The notes under the pieces: model-generated
What the model was told of the DNA's origin: nothing
Seen by the model: only the letters and a program-made list of their open reading frames with translations
Databases searched by the model: none
Made by a program: the position numbers and the translations under genes
Part shown: positions 1-9,347 of the stretch, piece after piece
Layout of the letters: each line of letters opens with the position of its first letter
Position numbering within the stretch: position 1 is the stretch's first letter
From: Bdellovibrionales bacterium
GTDB taxonomy: Bacteria; Bdellovibrionota; Bdellovibrionia; Bdellovibrionales; JAMPXM01
Direction of reading: 5' to 3'
NCBI GenBank assembly: GCA_016713885.1
Contig: JADJOF010000004.1
Coordinates: 434,001-498,000, forward strand
DNA: 64,000 nucleotides

Positions 1-1
1 C

Positions 2-1420
2 TCGATTGTCGCCATTGCAGGCTATCCGCACTTGAATGCCTGCGTTAGTCTACTGCTGCTTTATGGGTTAGTTGAGCCGCTCAGAAACGCGCGAGCGACG
101 CCCGAATTGTGGCGACGTGCTGTTCGGCAACTGGCGGCTTTTTCACTGCCATTTCTGGCGATCACTTTCGCCAGCATCGTCCCGCTCCTCGAAAACTCGG
201 CCGAGTACTATCAGTGGTTCTGGGGTGACCTTCGCTCGCCCGATCTTTTTGTTCGATACTTTCCGCCTAAGCTCGATGAGTTGCATGTGCAGTTTCGCAC
301 GCTTGGCGCAGCCGCACTTGCGCTCATTGATTCAGATCTTCTGAGCCCTCGCGACCAAGCACCGCTGATGGGGCTCCGAACAGGCCTTGGTTTCGGCGTC
401 GTCGCGATTCTTGGTGCTTCGTTTCTTTCTCTGCGTCGCGGTCTCGGTTGGATCGCATTTGTTCTGCTGTTTCTGATTTTGAGTTTGGGAACAGCGTCGT
501 CGTTTTGGCCTCTGGTTTCAAAGATCCCGGTCTTTAACAATATTCGCTACCATGTCGCAGCACTTGTGCCGGCATCACTTGCACTCTTGATTCTTGTCAC
601 TCGACTGTCGGCTATGAAGAGTCGGTCGACCGGGCGGGTTTCAAAAGCCGCGTTCGCTGTGGCGATCTTTGGAATCGCGCTCACCTACTCGACAGATCGG
701 CACATCCAACCCTGGAGCACGGTCGCAGGCGAGATTGCCATTCGAAAAGTCGAACCTCTTTTTGAGGGAAATCTGCAAAAAATCGTAAGCCCTCCAGAGC
801 AAGATGATCAAGGTCGCAACCGACGCTTTTCAACGGATGGCATTCTGAAGAAGACACCGATCCTTGAGAGCTACAATCTACTCAATCATCCCGGCGTATC
901 GCGCCTCAAACGGTCAGCTGGTCTGACCGAGATTTTTTATTTCGCAAAGCAGGTCGAGCAACGGCCAGAGCTTGATCGCGCAAACTTCTCCTCTGACAAT
1001 GACCTGCTTGAACACACCGCCCGTGAGGTCGAAGCTATCACACTCAAGCGCAGCGCCTTCACTCATGAGCCTGTCGCGGTGGCTAGCGGAAGTGGAGAAA
1101 TACGCTCGGTGAAAGTCAGTCCAGGTGCTTATGAAGTCAGTGTTCATAGCGAAACTGCTGGGTTCTTAACAGGAATGTTCAAATACTTTCCGGGCTGGAC
1201 GGTGGCAGTCGACGATAGACCCGCTGTGCCGCTTCGAACGAACTACTTTTTTAACGGCGTTCGCCTTGAGCCCGGAGAACACCGCGTTCGGTTTGAGTTC
1301 AAGCCGCGCTGGCTCTGGCTGATCGCTCTTCCGTATGTGGGGGCGATCGTTTGGCCGCCTGGATTTTTAGCTACACCATACCTGTTTCGCGGCAGAAATC
1401 CGCAAACGGCAGAAGCTTGA
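2..1420 (+). CDS. YfhO-family polytopic membrane protein (5' end outside window)
   Basis: The reading frame is open from base 2, so the N-terminus lies upstream of the window; the first visible in-frame start, TTG at 32, cuts into a conserved region (GYPHLNACVSLLLLYGL) and is unlikely to be the true start. Several hydrophobic segments follow, then a soluble C-terminal domain of the YfhO type, with FKYFPGWTVAVDD and a closing GVRLEPGEHRVRFEFKP motif before a last membrane segment. YfhO proteins are GT-C-like integral membrane proteins; in Bacillus and Listeria they work with CsbB-type enzymes to glycosylate envelope polymers from a polyprenyl-phosphate sugar. A second member lies at 2571-4511 beside such an enzyme. 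The 3' end overlaps the convergent ATPase gene by 50 bp. Family call is good; the sugar and acceptor are unknown. Confidence 0.75.
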   Translation, partial: SIVAIAGYPHLNACVSLLLLYGLVEPLRNARATPELWRRAVRQLAAFSLPFLAITFASIVPLLENSAEYYQWFWGDLRSPDLFVRYFPPKLDELHVQFRTLGAAALALIDSDLLSPRDQAPLMGLRTGLGFGVVAILGASFLSLRRGLGWIAFVLLFLILSLGTASSFWPLVSKIPVFNNIRYHVAALVPASLALLILVTRLSAMKSRSTGRVSKAAFAVAIFGIALTYSTDRHIQPWSTVAGEIAIRKVEPLFEGNLQKIVSPPEQDDQGRNRRFSTDGILKKTPILESYNLLNHPGVSRLKRSAGLTEIFYFAKQVEQRPELDRANFSSDNDLLEHTAREVEAITLKRSAFTHEPVAVASGSGEIRSVKVSPGAYEVSVHSETAGFLTGMFKYFPGWTVAVDDRPAVPLRTNYFFNGVRLEPGEHRVRFEFKPRWLWLIALPYVGAIVWPPGFLATPYLFRGRNPQTAEA

Positions 1421-2534
1421 TTTTGTCCGAGACCGCTCGCGATGATCGTCCCGCATGAACCTGGTAGAATATCGGAATCGGAGTTCGGTCCGCAAAATAT
1501 TGAAGACTTGGCGATACACTCCGCTCACCGGCTTTGCATTCCACGGCGAATATCGGTCTTTTATCTCGCAACACAACGAAGTCGACCTCTCGACCATCGA
1601 AGTCCCGTAAGAACCGAAGCTCCATTTTTGCGCCTTCAGTGTCCTCTATGAAGTGACAATACTTAAGAAGCTGTCCGGCGACGAAATTCTCCCAAACTAC
1701 TCCTTTCCGCTCGAGCTCAGGCCCATCTGAAACATGAAGCTCACTCCAGTCCCACAGATAAAGCTTTTGTTCTTTCTTTACGGCGCGAATCTTAGGAGCT
1801 CCATAGGGAGGAATGCGATAACAGTAGTAGACATTCTCGAGAATCGTGATCCAGCGTTCAATCGTCTTGAAATCGACAGCCAGATCTTCCGCCAAACTTT
1901 TTCTAGAAAGTGGAGACCCAACACGATCGAGGAGCGCATCCATCAAGATTTCGATATTTGTTAAATCTTTGATCGACTCCAAGTCCCGAATATCGGTCTG
2001 CACGACGCGTTCACGACGGCCGCGATGCCAACGCTTCAACTCAACTCGGTCTCGCTTTAGGTAGGGCTCCGGGAATCCGCCAAACTCAATTAACCGCTCG
2101 AGCTCTTTTGACGACAGCTCTTTTGAAACCTCTGGCAAGCTGAGCGGATGCATACGGTAGTAGTGATAGCGCCCCAGAAGCGAGTCGCCGCCGCGTCGAT
2201 AGACATCCAGTCTTGCCGAACCGGTAACCAAGAAGCGATGCGTATTCTTCAGCTTGTCGTAGTAGCCCTTTATCAAGTTTCGCCATTTCGAATACTTGTG
2301 AAGCTCATCAAAAACGATGAGCTGTTGATTTGCAGGCCAGTCACCCTTCAATATCCGTCGACGGTCTTCCGAAGAGTCCCAATTGAGATAAGCTGGATGG
2401 CCGTCCTTATAATGGGAAATAAGCCCCTGAGCAAAGGTCGTTTTGCCGACCTGACGGGGCCCACCCAGAAACACCATTTTCTGCTTCAGGTTTCGTTCAA
2501 TGTGCCCCTGAAGCGACCTTAGTAAAGTGGACAT
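1371..2534 (-). CDS. AAA ATPase with C-terminal DUF4143 domain
   Basis: The 387-residue protein has an AAA_14-type P-loop (GGPRQVGKTT, about residues 24-33) and a Walker B motif (LIVFDELHK, about 72-80). A GSARLD sensor-like segment follows near residue 105, then a C-terminal DUF4143 domain with a nuclease-like VDFVV...ECKAG stretch. Such proteins are common accessory ATPases of unknown cellular role, often autoregulated and scattered by horizontal transfer. The ATG at 2534 has no Shine-Dalgarno sequence and lies 6 nt after a good -10 box, which suggests a leaderless message. Three copies of a short operator-like repeat lie over the promoter and first codons. The gene sits between two YfhO genes but has no obvious link to polysaccharide work. 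Confidence 0.85.
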   Translation of the reverse strand: MSTLLRSLQGHIERNLKQKMVFLGGPRQVGKTTFAQGLISHYKDGHPAYLNWDSSEDRRRILKGDWPANQQLIVFDELHKYSKWRNLIKGYYDKLKNTHRFLVTGSARLDVYRRGGDSLLGRYHYYRMHPLSLPEVSKELSSKELERLIEFGGFPEPYLKRDRVELKRWHRGRRERVVQTDIRDLESIKDLTNIEILMDALLDRVGSPLSRKSLAEDLAVDFKTIERWITILENVYYCYRIPPYGAPKIRAVKKEQKLYLWDWSELHVSDGPELERKGVVWENFVAGQLLKYCHFIEDTEGAKMELRFLRDFDGREVDFVVLRDKRPIFAVECKAGERSVSPSLQYFADRTPIPIFYQVHAGRSSRAVSDKIKLLPFADFCRETGMV

Positions 2535-2580
2535 GTGTCTATTTTACTCATCAGTAAAGTGGAGTCAAGTCTACTTTACT
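2521..2580 (-). promoter_or_regulatory. Leaderless promoter of the DUF4143 ATPase with three AGTAAAGTGGA-type operator copies
   Basis: On the minus strand TTGACT (2568-2563), a 16-bp spacer and TAAAAT (2546-2541) form a sigma-70-like promoter; the ATG follows after 6 nt. AGTAAAGTGGA occurs at 2521-2531 (inside codons 2-5) and 2553-2563. An inverted copy, TCTACTTTACT, lies at 2570-2580. The last two form an inverted repeat with a 6-bp centre that covers the -35 box and runs into the 3' end of the upstream yfhO-like gene. Autoregulation is inferred from placement. Confidence 0.6.
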
Positions 2581-4511
2581 ATCGTCTGAGGACAATACAG
2601 TCTCAGACGAAGCAATGCGACGAGCGTCAGAATGAGCGTAATCGCAGAGATCAAAAGGCCTAAGTAAAACGACCGGGGCTGAAACTTGAGGCGCACCGTT
2701 CGGCTGCCTTCGCCAGAAATGCGAACTCCCTTAAAAATCCATTGAATTGTCTCAAGCGAAACCGAACCATCGCGAGGCTCCGCAACTTCCCATCCGGGAT
2801 AGTTCTTGTCGGTAACGGCAACAAGGCACGCAGACTTTGAATCGACGTGAAACTCCCACTCATTTGGAGAAACCCGAATTTTCGATACGACACAGTCATC
2901 TGGCCAGCTGCTATTGGTCGCGCTAAAGACCTCTCCCGATTGGAGCGCCAGTGTCGCTGTTCTGATTTTTTCTAAATCATGATTTGAAAGCCGCGTGCCC
3001 GGTTCCACCGGATAACTCTTTGTTGCGCGCACGGGCCAGACGGGCTGCGCCAATCCCTTCCAATCTTTCATGTACCAGTAAAGTGGTGAATCGGATGTCG
3101 AGTAACCATGCGAGATCAACACTTTGTCTTGGATCCAACGGCGATTGCTAAAGTCATAGGATGCGGATGTCTGCATACTGCGCAAGCCGATCTCGCGCTG
3201 GACCGAATGCGTTCGTGCTTCGAGCGTTTCGACCTCTTGTGGACGAACGAAGATGTCTATGGCGCGCCCGTCAAAAATTCCAGAAAGCTGAAAGAACACC
3301 GTGGCATCGATAAGAAGCAGCAACACGAAAAGCCGCTGAACAGAGTGCGCGGAAAATTTCGACCGTCGTGCGACCAGGTGCGAAAGAGAGGGAATCAAAG
3401 AGAGCGCGAGGAGCGTCAGTGCCAAGAGCAGAAGATAGAAGGCAAAAACCGGATATCGAATATTTTTAACCACCGGCCCATAGGCGAAAACAAAATCAAA
3501 AACGGCCGATCGCGGGCCCATCACATAGGAGGCAAGCACGACTGTCGCAAGCCAGAGCCATCGCACCTTTTTTTCTCGCCGGATCAGCACTAAACTTGAA
3601 AGCGCCAGCACCAGCCAAAGATAGCCAAAACCCATCACCCAGTGTGGTCGACCAGGTTCGATCGAAAGAATCCCCGTTAAAACCGACAGCAAGTGCCGCT
3701 CGTTCTTCACGATATCGACAACTTGCTCTTTCGTCAGCGCCTGCCCACGCATTCGAACATCTGGCGAAACAAAGTCGCTTGCGATACTCGAATACCAAGT
3801 CGCCCGATTCTCAATCGCCGGTGCAAGAAAAAATGCCGAGCCCGCGATCGCCAAAACTCCCGCTAAAACAAAATAGCGCAGATTCTTTAGCCGTCGTCGA
3901 ATCAACAGTACGACCATAGCGGAAAGTGTGAAAACAAGAACTCCAAAATAGGAACCTGCGATCGCCAGCACGCCAAGCAAACCCAGATGAAGACTGCGCC
4001 TGAGACGCTCTGATCCGAGGCTAGCGACGATGAGATTTTCAGTGGCCAGTAGAAGCCATGGGAAAAGCGCCATGCCAAACGCCACCGTGATTTGCCCAAG
4101 GAGAGGACCGAACGAAGCCACGCCCAGAGTGAATGCGCCAGCAAACGCCAGCTCGCGAGAAAACGACCAGCGGCTAAAAAGACGAAAGTAACCGAGAGCC
4201 TGAATCGCCGGCAGCAGCAAACAAAGCCATGTGACCACGCGGAACGTCTCAATCCCTTGAGGCGCAAGCGCCGCCAAAAGATAAAACGGATGATACACCG
4301 ATGCCGCCGGCTGCGCGAACATGGCATCGCCGGAAAGAATAAATGGATTCCATAGCGGAAATACACCCGATGCGAAAGCGTCTCGCAGATAAAGAATCAA
4401 CGGGAACGAGTAATCATAGGTGTCCCACTTGATTTTGACCTTTTCCAAAAACAAAGGCCAGTAGTTGAGAAACACCAAAACGGCGAGCGTGAGTGAGTTC
4501 AAGGGGCGCAT
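2571..4511 (-). CDS. YfhO-family polytopic membrane protein
   Basis: The start is taken as the ATG at 4511, which overlaps the stop of the upstream glycosyltransferase as TGATG; a longer reading frame to 4676 only shadows that gene. This gives 646 residues. The N-terminal region has the family pattern of a large periplasmic loop (KWDTYDYSFPLILYLRDA, then FPLWNPFILSGDAMFAQP), followed by about a dozen membrane segments. The C-terminal soluble domain carries TDKNYPGWEVAE and FKGVRISGEGSRTVRLKFQP. Known YfhO proteins transfer sugar from a polyprenyl-phosphate donor outside the membrane. Translational coupling to a CsbB/GtrB-like enzyme supports a two-part donor/transferase pair. It is a paralogue of the protein at the left window edge. 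Confidence 0.8.
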   Translation of the reverse strand: MRPLNSLTLAVLVFLNYWPLFLEKVKIKWDTYDYSFPLILYLRDAFASGVFPLWNPFILSGDAMFAQPAASVYHPFYLLAALAPQGIETFRVVTWLCLLLPAIQALGYFRLFSRWSFSRELAFAGAFTLGVASFGPLLGQITVAFGMALFPWLLLATENLIVASLGSERLRRSLHLGLLGVLAIAGSYFGVLVFTLSAMVVLLIRRRLKNLRYFVLAGVLAIAGSAFFLAPAIENRATWYSSIASDFVSPDVRMRGQALTKEQVVDIVKNERHLLSVLTGILSIEPGRPHWVMGFGYLWLVLALSSLVLIRREKKVRWLWLATVVLASYVMGPRSAVFDFVFAYGPVVKNIRYPVFAFYLLLLALTLLALSLIPSLSHLVARRSKFSAHSVQRLFVLLLLIDATVFFQLSGIFDGRAIDIFVRPQEVETLEARTHSVQREIGLRSMQTSASYDFSNRRWIQDKVLISHGYSTSDSPLYWYMKDWKGLAQPVWPVRATKSYPVEPGTRLSNHDLEKIRTATLALQSGEVFSATNSSWPDDCVVSKIRVSPNEWEFHVDSKSACLVAVTDKNYPGWEVAEPRDGSVSLETIQWIFKGVRISGEGSRTVRLKFQPRSFYLGLLISAITLILTLVALLRLRLYCPQTIVK

Positions 4512-5443
4512 CAAAAATTCAGTCTTTCGGCCTCGATGACCAATGGGCGATCGCGTACTTGCGTAAAAATCGCGCCAATATACTCGCCGACAACTCCTAA
4601 AAACATGAGTTGAATCGAACCGACAAAGAAGACTCCCGCCACAAGCGGCGCCATCCCGACCTGAAAGCTCTCCCAAAACAGGAGCTTGTAGATGAGATAC
4701 CCCATCCCCACAAAGAAACTCAATAACGCCGTCGCAAACCCGAAAAACACCGCCATCCGGAGCGGAAGCTTCGAGTAACTGATGATGCCAAGCATGCCGA
4801 TATCGTAGAGCGTGTAGAAATTATTTTTAGTGATTCCACGACGGCGAAGCGGCTGATCGAATGGGAACTCTCTTCGCTTAAAGCCGATCTCGGCCACAAT
4901 TCCACGAAAGAACGGATATGGGTCCTTAAAGCGACGCATTTGATCGACAACTTTCCGATCATAGAGGCCAAAGCCCGTGAAATTTTCAATCTGCGGGCTA
5001 TCTGAAAGCGACGTCAGCATTCGATAGTAGAACTTGCGCAGACGAAACATCAGGCCGTTCTCTTCACTCGTTTTTTTAACGGCGATACAGATCGGCGTTC
5101 CGCGCTCCCACTCTTCGATAAACTCACAGAGCATTTCTGGCGGATCTTGAAGGTCCGACGCCATCAATACCACCGCATCACCCGTCGCTTGCAGGATGGC
5201 GTGATAAGGCGAACGAATATGGCCAAAGTTGCGAGAGTTGATAATGACCTTGAACTGCGGGTCGCGAGCCGCGCGTTCCCGAAGCTTCGCATGTGAATCG
5301 TCAGTCGAGGCGTTATCGATGAAGATATGCTCGAATTTCAAATGCGGAAACCGCCCGAAAACCTCGCCGAGGCGACGGCAGAGCTCGTCGACATTGCCGC
5401 TTTCGTTATAGCCAGGAGTCACAATCGATACCGTACGTGCCAT
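4511..5443 (-). CDS. CsbB/GtrB-type polyprenyl-phosphate glycosyltransferase (GT2)
   Basis: The 310-residue protein starts with a GT2 fold (VSIVTPGYNESGNVDEL, about residues 5-21), then FIDNASTDDS and the SDLQDPPEM motif near residue 96. These are typical of DPM1/ArnC/GtrB/CsbB enzymes that load a sugar from a nucleotide donor onto undecaprenyl phosphate. Two C-terminal membrane helices (around residues 230-255 and 265-290) match the GtrB/CsbB layout. The stop overlaps the start of the YfhO gene (TGATG), so the pair is probably co-translated. No flippase of the GtrA/GtcA type was seen nearby. The sugar is unknown. No clear Shine-Dalgarno sequence precedes the ATG at 5443. Confidence 0.85.
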   Translation of the reverse strand: MARTVSIVTPGYNESGNVDELCRRLGEVFGRFPHLKFEHIFIDNASTDDSHAKLRERAARDPQFKVIINSRNFGHIRSPYHAILQATGDAVVLMASDLQDPPEMLCEFIEEWERGTPICIAVKKTSEENGLMFRLRKFYYRMLTSLSDSPQIENFTGFGLYDRKVVDQMRRFKDPYPFFRGIVAEIGFKRREFPFDQPLRRRGITKNNFYTLYDIGMLGIISYSKLPLRMAVFFGFATALLSFFVGMGYLIYKLLFWESFQVGMAPLVAGVFFVGSIQLMFLGVVGEYIGAIFTQVRDRPLVIEAERLNF

Positions 5444-5540
5444 GACGTATGCGTATCACAATCCTTTAGCGACTTCCCATCCCGATTTTTCTGACACATT
5501 ACGAATAGATAAGGGCACGATTCATTTTCGGCCAATGCGA

Positions 5541-5583
5541 TAGCCATTTCTGGCTAATGGCGCTTCACCGCCACAGTGGCGGT
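5541..5583. repeat. Two short hairpins in the intergenic region 5444-5683
   Basis: TAGCCA-TTTC-TGGCTA (5541-5556) and ACCGCCAC-A-GTGGCGGT (5567-5583) are perfect inverted repeats in the 240-bp gap between the helicase 3' end and the glycosyltransferase start. Neither has a clear T-tract, so a terminator for the helicase is possible but unproven. Nothing else was recognised in this gap. Confidence 0.4.
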
Positions 5584-5683
5584 CGCTTCCGAAACGTCTA
5601 CAAAACGGCTTTTGTCTGTTTTGGAGTGTTAGTCCAACATAGGTAAATAGCTGTAAATAGGGCATTTTACCGCTTTTGCCGCA

Positions 5684-8600
5684 CTAACTCAGCAGCATCT
5701 GAATGTCTTTGAGCGAGAGGTTCTTTAAAAGCCCACTGTCGGCGCCAACAATGGCGTCGGCGATGTCGCGCTTAGTTTTCTGCAGCTCGACAATTTTCTC
5801 TTCAACTGTGCCTTTGGCGATGAGCCGATAGGCCATGACTTTCTTCGTTTGCCCAATCCGGTGGGCCCGATCAATCGCCTGCGACTCGGCGGCAGGATTC
5901 CACCACGGATCGAGCAAGAACACATAGTCAGCGGCAGTGAGATTCAGTCCAACTCCGCCTGCTTTGAGACTAATAAGAAAAACCGAAGTCTCGCTGGTCG
6001 GCTTTTGAAAACGTTCAACTCTGATCTTTCGTTCCTTTAAGTTCGTCGTGCCATCAAGCCGCTCAAATGAAATTCCCTTCTCAGTGAGCGCACGTCCCGC
6101 AATATCAAGAAGCGATGTGAACTGCGAGAACACCAGCGTACGGTGACCTTCGGCTCGAATTGACGTTAGGTGCTCAAGCAGAACATCGATCTTCGAACTG
6201 CTCTGCGCGGTCATTCGGTGATCAATAAGACCCGGGTGGCAAGCGGCTTGTCGTAAGCGCAATAGGGCCTCGAGCACGACAATCTTTGATTTCGCAAGAC
6301 CCTCCTGCTCAATCTTCCCAGCCAGAGACCGCCGATAGAAATCTCGGAGCTCCTTGTAGCGTCGCATTTCTTCGCCACTCAACTCACAATGAATGATGCT
6401 TTCTGACTTCTGCGGAAGGTCTTTTAAGACATCCGACTTTTTTCTGCGTAAGATAAACGGCTGCAACGCACGGCCCATACCATTTAAGACTTCGCGATCA
6501 ATCGAATCGAGCGATCCCGCTCTAACCAGGCGATCTCGAAGCGATGAACTGATCAGACCGGGACTGACGAAGTGAAATAGCGAAAGCAAGTCCTCAACTG
6601 AATTTTCGACCGGCGTGCCCGTCAGCGCCAACCGATGCTCGGCTTTAATCTGACAACACGCACGATGAACGAGTGAAGATCGGTTCTTTATGGCCTGTGC
6701 CTCGTCGACAATCACATAGTCAAAGGTCTGTTTCGCAAAACGATCGATATCCAATCGCAATATTGAGTACGTAACAAAAATCAAATCATAGTCAGAGACC
6801 TTATTGAGAACTGCGCTACGGCCGGAGCCAGCATAAACTGCCGTGCGTAATTTTGGAGTGAACCGCGCAGCCTCATCTTGCCAATTGAACACCAGACTTT
6901 TCGGTACAATGACCAGCGAAGGCCTACGCTTCGACTCTGACGCACTTAAACTTCGTGTCGACAAGAGCGATAAGACCTGAATGGTTTTTCCAAGGCCCAT
7001 GTCATCAGCGAGCACACCGCCCATCTTAAGATCTGAAAGTGCCGTCAGCCATGAAAGCCCCCGCTTTTGATACGAACGAAGCGTCCCGCGCAAAGCACCC
7101 TTCGACGGAGTCAGCGGCTTGAGCACAGTGAGCGTCTCAAGGGATTTTTTAAGCTGCGTAAAACTTTTGTCGACTTTGATCTCATGCGATCCGCCATCGC
7201 CCGCGCCGCCCATCCAAGCCGCAAGCAGCGCACCTTGGGCGCGACCAAATGAGATGCCGGCTGCACTTCGTTTTCCAAGCCGCAGCATCGGCGCATACTT
7301 TTGCAGCCATGCTTCTGGCAGCAGGCCATAGCCTCCGTTTTTAAGTTTAAGAACAAGCGAACCCGACTCTTTTGCCGCCAAGATCGCAGGCAGCCCCACT
7401 GCTTCATTGGCAAATTGAATATCACCATTGAGATCAAACCAATCCACTCCCGATGTGAGACTGATATTGAAGTCGCTCGCTAGAGAGAATGGCTTTCCCG
7501 ATGCCTCGACCTGCCAGCCACGTTGAAGCACATCGCTCACGACATCTGAGAAACTCTCGCGCGCCACAGCTCCCGCGCCGCGCGCATCAACACTGACGCC
7601 ACTCAGCTCGATAAGCCCACGAATCGCCGCCTCTTCAAACTGACTATTTCGGAGCTCCACCACACAGGCCGACGCATTAAGCGATAAAAACAAATCGCCT
7701 GCGGCGCGACTGGCGCCTGGAAGCACGCGCTCACTTGGATACTCGAAATACACTTGAAACGGAATACGACGAACACTCGCAGCCTCTGGTGCGTTTAGCG
7801 CAAGCGTTGGAATAGGGACCGGAGTCTCGTGGCGCCAGCCACAGGCGTCATCAAACTCAAGCCGCGGACAGCTCGGTGTCTGCCTCAGCTCATTTAGGAA
7901 ATCCGGCAGATCGGCTTTCGGCACCATTGGAAAGTCGCGGTCTCGACTCATCCCAATCCAAGAAAAATCACTCGTCTGCTCGAGCCGACTCAAGACTCCA
8001 GCGCGCGAAGCGATCACGCCCGATTCCAGAATAAACCATGGCTCGTGCAGCGACAGTTCCTGTCGCTGGCCCGAAACCAGGTGGCGCACGAGGAGCGACT
8101 GCAATTCAAAGTTCTGATCGGAGTGCGCTTTGATTCGAAACCTTAAGCCCCACGGTGTTTCATCAGGATCTTTCGTCAGTACAACCGGCTCAGCCGTTTC
8201 AAATTCCGGAAACGCGATCAAGCGTCTCGTTTCTAAAAGCCGCCAGAGAATTGCGCCGGCACGCTCATCGGTATCAATTCGACAGCCATCAATTGCGCGT
8301 GACGGGTAACCTCTTGAGTTCGATTCTGCGAGCAAGAGCAACATCGAGAGCATCTCTCGATCAAGAGGATCGGACATCGCGAGCGCATCCTCCGCAGAAT
8401 AGTGCGCCCGCTTGAGTTTCGACTTACCCTCAGTCATTTCGCGAAACTCAATGCCGACTCCACCGCCGAACTTTCGGTCGCCGACCTGCAACACATAGTA
8501 CGGTGCTGCGCTGGCTTTCCTAGCGCTTGACCGCAGACTCCGTTGCGGACTGTACGCAAACTTCAGCCGCATCAAGTGCATGCGCCACTCTTGAGTGGGC

Positions 8601-9004
8601 GAGTAATTCCTCGGCAAGTGTTTGGCGGTCTCGTCAGCATGATCCCACTTGTGCAGGACGGAGAGGTCCGCACCGAGCGGCAGCGCAATATCGCTTATAA
8701 ACTCACGGTCCGCTTTGAGAAGAACGGCCCAGATGTGTTTACAAAACGCTCCGCCGTTAAAGTAGGGACACTCACACTCGACGTACATTTCGCGTGCGCT
8801 GGCGTCGAGCTCCACCTGAACTTGGTAGTTTGATTCTGAACCCTTAACGACGGCCGCAAATGCCACTTTCCCAAGACCCGCCGCTGTCGGCCGACCTGGA
8901 GGCGTTCGGATTGGAGAAACACGGCCGCTCTCGAAGTAGTCCTGCCCGCGGCTTCGAATCACTGACGCAAAAGCACCTCGGCAATGTTCGATGAGTTTTG
9001 CCAT
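5684..9004 (-). CDS. SNF2-family DEAD/H helicase with N-terminal SWIM zinc finger
   Basis: The 1106-residue protein begins with a SWIM zinc finger (CECPYFNGGAFCKH, about residues 76-89). A long middle region lacks recognisable motifs. The C-terminal half is a complete SNF2 ATPase: motif I LADDMGLGKTIQ, motif II VDEAQ (DEAQ rather than DEAH), motif III LALTGTPVENS, and motif VI QAIDRAHRIGQTKK in the helicase C domain. Proteins of this layout are ATP-dependent double-stranded-DNA translocases thought to remodel protein-DNA or RNA polymerase complexes; the bacterial role is poorly known. The gene stands alone, with 240 bp to the next gene downstream and a 343-bp upstream gap. No Shine-Dalgarno precedes the ATG. 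Confidence 0.9.
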   Translation of the reverse strand: MAKLIEHCRGAFASVIRSRGQDYFESGRVSPIRTPPGRPTAAGLGKVAFAAVVKGSESNYQVQVELDASAREMYVECECPYFNGGAFCKHIWAVLLKADREFISDIALPLGADLSVLHKWDHADETAKHLPRNYSPTQEWRMHLMRLKFAYSPQRSLRSSARKASAAPYYVLQVGDRKFGGGVGIEFREMTEGKSKLKRAHYSAEDALAMSDPLDREMLSMLLLLAESNSRGYPSRAIDGCRIDTDERAGAILWRLLETRRLIAFPEFETAEPVVLTKDPDETPWGLRFRIKAHSDQNFELQSLLVRHLVSGQRQELSLHEPWFILESGVIASRAGVLSRLEQTSDFSWIGMSRDRDFPMVPKADLPDFLNELRQTPSCPRLEFDDACGWRHETPVPIPTLALNAPEAASVRRIPFQVYFEYPSERVLPGASRAAGDLFLSLNASACVVELRNSQFEEAAIRGLIELSGVSVDARGAGAVARESFSDVVSDVLQRGWQVEASGKPFSLASDFNISLTSGVDWFDLNGDIQFANEAVGLPAILAAKESGSLVLKLKNGGYGLLPEAWLQKYAPMLRLGKRSAAGISFGRAQGALLAAWMGGAGDGGSHEIKVDKSFTQLKKSLETLTVLKPLTPSKGALRGTLRSYQKRGLSWLTALSDLKMGGVLADDMGLGKTIQVLSLLSTRSLSASESKRRPSLVIVPKSLVFNWQDEAARFTPKLRTAVYAGSGRSAVLNKVSDYDLIFVTYSILRLDIDRFAKQTFDYVIVDEAQAIKNRSSLVHRACCQIKAEHRLALTGTPVENSVEDLLSLFHFVSPGLISSSLRDRLVRAGSLDSIDREVLNGMGRALQPFILRRKKSDVLKDLPQKSESIIHCELSGEEMRRYKELRDFYRRSLAGKIEQEGLAKSKIVVLEALLRLRQAACHPGLIDHRMTAQSSSKIDVLLEHLTSIRAEGHRTLVFSQFTSLLDIAGRALTEKGISFERLDGTTNLKERKIRVERFQKPTSETSVFLISLKAGGVGLNLTAADYVFLLDPWWNPAAESQAIDRAHRIGQTKKVMAYRLIAKGTVEEKIVELQKTKRDIADAIVGADSGLLKNLSLKDIQMLLS

Positions 9005-9224
9005 CGAAACGGTCTAACGGAGTCTTTCGGAAAAAAACAGTCGCGACGTGCGGCTTCTGAGTTCTTGCTCCTGCCCGTGTATCGCGGCGCTCCGGGGGCG
9101 CTCATGGTTTATGTCCGACTGGCGGCTATGAATTCAGAATATGACAGTGGCGTCGTCAAATTCTTGTGAAAATCGACGATTGCCCCGTCATTTTACAAAC
9201 ATCACAACTGGGATGGTCTGTGCA

Positions 9225-9256
9225 TGATATTACATAAGACGTTGATATTACTTAAG
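9225..9256. repeat. Two 14-bp direct repeats, TGATATTAC-N-TAAG, in the gap 9005-9347
   Basis: TGATATTACATAAG (9225-9238) and TGATATTACTTAAG (9243-9256) differ at one base and are 18 bp apart, in an AT-rich divergent gap of 343 bp. They lie 44 bp upstream of the toxin-antitoxin -35 box and could be protein-binding sites for that operon or for the helicase gene. Apart from these and the promoter at 9300-9328 nothing was recognised in the gap. Confidence 0.4.
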
Positions 9257-9299
9257 TTTATATGTCTACAAAAGCAGACCTATTTTATCGCCTGATTTA

Positions 9300-9328
9300 T
9301 CGACAAACTTAGACTGGGGCGATATACT
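9300..9328 (+). promoter_or_regulatory. Sigma-70-like promoter of the toxin-antitoxin operon
   Basis: TCGACA (9300-9305), a 17-bp spacer and TATACT (9323-9328) each match the consensus at five of six positions. The predicted start near 9335 leaves a short leader that carries GAAGGAG before the GTG at 9348. Confidence 0.55.
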
Positions 9329-9347
9329 GTGCTTGAAGGAGTGTCTC

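Noticed and set aside
4512..4676. N-terminal extension of the second YfhO protein
   Set aside because: The extra 55 residues lie inside the glycosyltransferase gene, have no membrane or family pattern, and the TGATG start at 4511 fits the family N-terminus.
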